Notes under the pieces: model-generated
Database searches by the model: none
What the model saw: only the letters and a program-made list of their open reading frames with translations
What the model was told of the DNA's origin: nothing
Shown: positions 61,093 to 64,000 of the stretch, one piece after another
Layout: every line of letters begins with the position of its first letter
How positions within the stretch are numbered: the first letter of the stretch is position 1
Position numbers and translations under genes: made by a program
Source of the DNA: Tupaia tana
Lineage: Eukaryota > Chordata > Mammalia > Scandentia > Tupaiidae
Reading direction: 5' to 3'
DNA: 64,000 nt
Assembly (NCBI GenBank): GCA_026018925.1
Contig: JAKSZU010000009.1
Coordinates: 68,684,949-68,748,948, forward strand

Positions 61093-61183
61093 GGGGGGTG
61101 ATTTCTCGCTTTCTGTCTCTCTGTCTCTGTCTGTCTGTCTGGCAAACACACACACTCTATAGCAAAAACCTCTCCAAAAAAAA
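61093..61183 (+). mobile_element. 3' half of a tRNA-derived SINE at the gap edge
   Basis: Starts in the 'ggggggtgatttctcgctt' block and ends 'ctctatagcaaaaacctctcc' plus A-run. The head lies in the gap. Confidence 0.9.
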
Positions 61184-61288
61184 AAAAAAAAAAAAGAAGA
61201 AGAAAGAAAGAATACTTCAAAAGAAATAATTAACGGTAAAATTCAATTCATTTTAGTTTGTTACTAATTGCTTTAAAATATTACTGTC

Positions 61289-61553
61289 TAGGGTCAGCTG
61301 GTGGCCTGGTGGTGAAGGTGCTGAACTGCCACATGTATGACCACTGTGCAAGTCCCAAACCGAACAGCTTGAAAATCATGCTGGAAACATGTGTGTGTAT
61401 GCCCACAATCCTGAAAGGAGAACAGAGGACAAGATGTTAGGGCATAGCCATTGCCCCTGGAGGGTGATACTTTTCCTCTCTCTGTATTTCTGTCTCTCTC
61501 CAGGAAGTGCATGTGCTCTATGGCAAAAACTTAAAAGAAAAAAAAAAAAAAAC
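61289..61553 (+). mobile_element. tRNA-derived SINE, older long form
   Basis: Diverged head and B box (gtgcaagtccc), the 'gaaaggagaacagagg' body, 'ctctatggcaaaaac' and an A-tail. Confidence 0.85.
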
Positions 61554-61739
61554 TACCTAAAGCAAAAATGATATCAATACACTTTGTTTTTTTTTTTTTT
61601 TTTTTTTATGGTATATAGTAAAGTAAAAAGTATGACAACAGAAGCACAATTAATGAGAGAAAAGAATTTGGAATTTACAAATGTAAGTTATTAATAATGC
61701 ACATGAAATAATATTTGAAAGTAAGTTCTGATTAAACAG

Positions 61740-62870
61740 ATGTAGACCCAATGACTGCTACTAAAACCATTTCTTTTAAAGAAGTATAAATAATAAGCCA
61801 ATAAAAAAGGTATAATAAAAATTTTTGAATGCTTATTAACACAAGAGAAGGCAAGAAAAAATTTTAAGATTCAAAAAATAACAGATGGAACAATTAGAAA
61901 AATCCAGGGTTAGATTTTAATCCCACCATGACAATTATCACATTCAACATGTCTTGTCTATTCACACCAGTTGTAAGAGATGATCAAGTTAAGATAAAAA
62001 CAAACAAAAAGACCCAATTATAAGCTAGTTACAAAACACTCACATTAAATGTAAAGATATGGACAGGTTAAACATAAAAGGAAAGAGAACAAAGTGCTAT
62101 TCAAACACTAACCCATAGAAATCTGGAACAGCTGTCTTAATATGAGAAACATTGTGAAGGTTAAAAAGGACTTTAAACAATAATAAAGAGTTCAATTCAT
62201 TAAAAGGAAATTGAATTCTAAATATGCAACGAGCATCAAAGCTATAAAATATATAAGACATAAACGGAAGGAAATAAAAGGAAAAATAAATTCATGGCCA
62301 CGTTTGGAGAATTCAACACCTTTCTCTCATTAATTGATAAAACATGTAGACAGAAATGAATAAATTTGTAGAAGACCTGAAAAGCATTATCTAAAACTAG
62401 ACCTAACTGGTGTTTATAAAACACTATTTAACATGAGCAGAATATAATTTATTTTCAGGTTAACCTGAATGATTTACTAACATAGATCATATTTTGGATA
62501 ATAAACAAAAATCTCCACAAATTTAAAAGAATTAGAATGATGAAAGTAGATTCTCAGATCATGGTGAAATTTGACTAGATTTCAATAACGGAATGATAAT
62601 TGTAAAATTCCCAAGTATCTGAAAATTTCAAAAGCACATTTCTATCTAAACTATGGATCAAAGAGAAAGTGGAAAGGGAAACTTTCTTTTTCTTTAAAGA
62701 TTCTGTGTTGAATGAAAACAAAATATAGCATATTAAAATGTGTGTAGTGCTTAAAGGGAAATGTATAGTGTTAAGTGACCATATTAGAAAAAAATGAAAA
62801 CTCAAATCAGTAATAGCAAATTACAAAAAAAGAGCAAATTAAATTTAAAGCACAGAAGAAGAAGACAATA
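61740..62870 (+). mobile_element. Old L1 ORF2 relic, left of MITE
   Basis: A-rich decayed ORF2 order on the plus strand, for example 'agatcatggtgaaatttgactag' and 'gatcaaagagaaagtg'. It is interrupted by the MITE and resumes at 63574. Confidence 0.6.
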
Positions 62871-62946
62871 CAAGGAGTCTTCAAAAATAAAGTCCGTGGA
62901 AAATGAGTTTGGCAAAACTATATGTGGATTTCAGTTTTAATTTTTT

Positions 62947-63230
62947 ATTTATTATTTTTTAGAGAGATTTTGTTGTTGTTATAGGTCACATGCACTTGCC
63001 AGAGAGACAGAGAGAAACAGAGAGACAGAAAGTGAGAAATCATCTCTTGGAAGAATGGCCACAGTGCAATTCCTTCTCCTCCATTCTTCTCTTGGGATTT
63101 TGGGCACGTATGCATATGTATCTGACATAAATTTTAAACATATGCGTCTGGCGTGAATTTTAAGCCTCCAGTTTGGGATTCAAACTGTGGTTGACTACTT
63201 GAGAGTCCAGTGATATAACCATTATGCCAT
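62947..63230 (-). mobile_element. tRNA-derived SINE, older long form
   Basis: Reverse copy with an extra local duplication near 63110-63165 ('gacataaattttaa' / 'ggcgtgaattttaa'). T-rich flanks. Confidence 0.85.
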
Positions 63231-63505
63231 AATTTTTATTTTTTGGAGAAGACAGATGTGTACACATGGGGGAAAATGAGAGGGAAGGAAAGAAAAAAGA
63301 GAAAAATTGCTGCAACAGAATCTCATCATGAAACAGTCGTCTTTCTCCAGCCCTTCAGTGGAATCTGAAGTGTCCCTTGCCCCCACACATACCCAGTGTT
63401 ATTTTAAGTAGACCCGGAGATCAAAACCTATGGTCAGCTATGTGCCTTCTGGCACTGAAGTCCAGTATACTACAGACTGAGACATTTAGGTTGGGCTAAT
63501 ATCAA
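63231..63505 (-). repeat. Diverged SINE-like insertion
   Basis: Reverse B-box-like 'gagatcaaaacctatggtcagc' with a T-rich tail side at 63232. It resembles an older tRNA-derived SINE. Confidence 0.45.
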
Positions 63506-63573
63506 TTTTTTTTGCACCAAAATAAACTTGTATTTTAATTACATTTTTCCACAAACTTGTTGAAGTCTCCTTG

Positions 63574-64000
63574 TAATTAAAAACAGGATTCAATAAAATT
63601 GAAAACATAAGAAAAGGGTAGAGAAAAGTCAATGACACCTAAAGCTGGTTCTTTGAAACCCATAAAGCATTTCAAGATATCATAAACTACAATAATCATT
63701 AATCACACAGTGTGGTATGGGTGAAAGTATAGACATATATTAAGAAACAGAATAAAGAGCCTAAAAATATACCCACATAGAGTCAGCTATTTTCTGACAA
63801 AGTAACAAGGTAACTAACGTAAGTAATATTTTAAACAAATGATGCTAAACCAGTGGAAAGTCTATAGGCAGAGAGAGCCTTGACCTATACCTCACAAGGT
63901 ATACAAAAATAATGTAAAATAGATTGTAGATGTAAATATAAAATATAAAGCTATTAATTTTCTAGAAGAAAACACAGACTAAGTCTTTAAGATTCTGTGT
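63574..64000 (+). mobile_element. Old L1 ORF2 relic, right of MITE
   Basis: Continues old L1 ('aaagctggttctttgaaa', 'gatgctaaaccagtgg') to the window edge. Confidence 0.65.

Larger units (their letters stand above)
62871..63573. mobile_element. Mariner-type MITE carrying nested SINEs
   Basis: Inverted ends caaggagtcttc (62871-62882) and gaagtctccttg (63562-63573) lie next to TA on both sides. The MITE body is only about 62871-62945 plus 63508-63573. The rest is SINE insertions. Confidence 0.8.

Overview
The window is nuclear DNA from a placental mammal. It has a dense mix of LINE-1 (L1) in several age classes, more than 30 copies of one tRNA-derived SINE family, ERVL, LTR and MaLR relics, mariner and Tigger-type DNA transposons, microsatellites and a 100-N assembly gap. 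It shows no sign of bacterial gene organisation. The SINE has an A box and a B box, a short form of about 170 bp and a long form of about 260 bp. I recall a similar tRNA-derived SINE from colugos (Dermoptera), and the L1 resembles primate L1, but the species call is tentative and untested.

Region by region: 1-23110 is a deep nest of insertions. An old L1 (1140-2809 and 20893-23110) was split by L1 'A' (2810-5534 and 16064-20892). L1 A was split by L1 'B' (5535-16063), which has a 5' UTR of eight tandem monomers. L1 B was hit by an LTR (7144-8123), by a composite retroelement (8346-10660) and by SINEs. A second composite (16285-18058) lies inside a SINE inside L1 A. 23111-26643 is mostly plain sequence with hAT relics and SINEs. 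26644-27968 is a decayed Hsmar1-like mariner. 27970-38000 holds an L2-like relic, SINEs, LTR-like sequence, MER2-like and Tigger-like elements. 38040-41300 and 46680-50500 are antisense ERVL-type relics, the second split by another copy of the LTR. 58395-60992 is an antisense L1 that runs into the gap. The right edge is old L1 carrying a mariner-type MITE.

The only convincing protein gene is an intronless, intact ubiquitin-conjugating E2 of the UBE2D/UbcH5 type at 43796-44242 (148 codons). Its catalytic Cys85 and HPN motif are kept, and a GC-rich leader and an AATAAA signal flank it. It looks like a retained retrogene.

The most interesting object is the composite retroelement, present twice. 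It consists of a CpG-rich VNTR, a piece of the same LTR family that also sits in the window as two solo copies, an internal A-run and an L1 3' UTR-like end. It is flanked by target-site duplications and ends in poly(A). This is the same architecture as hominoid SVA built from different parts. Copy 1 also carries a probable 3' transduction.
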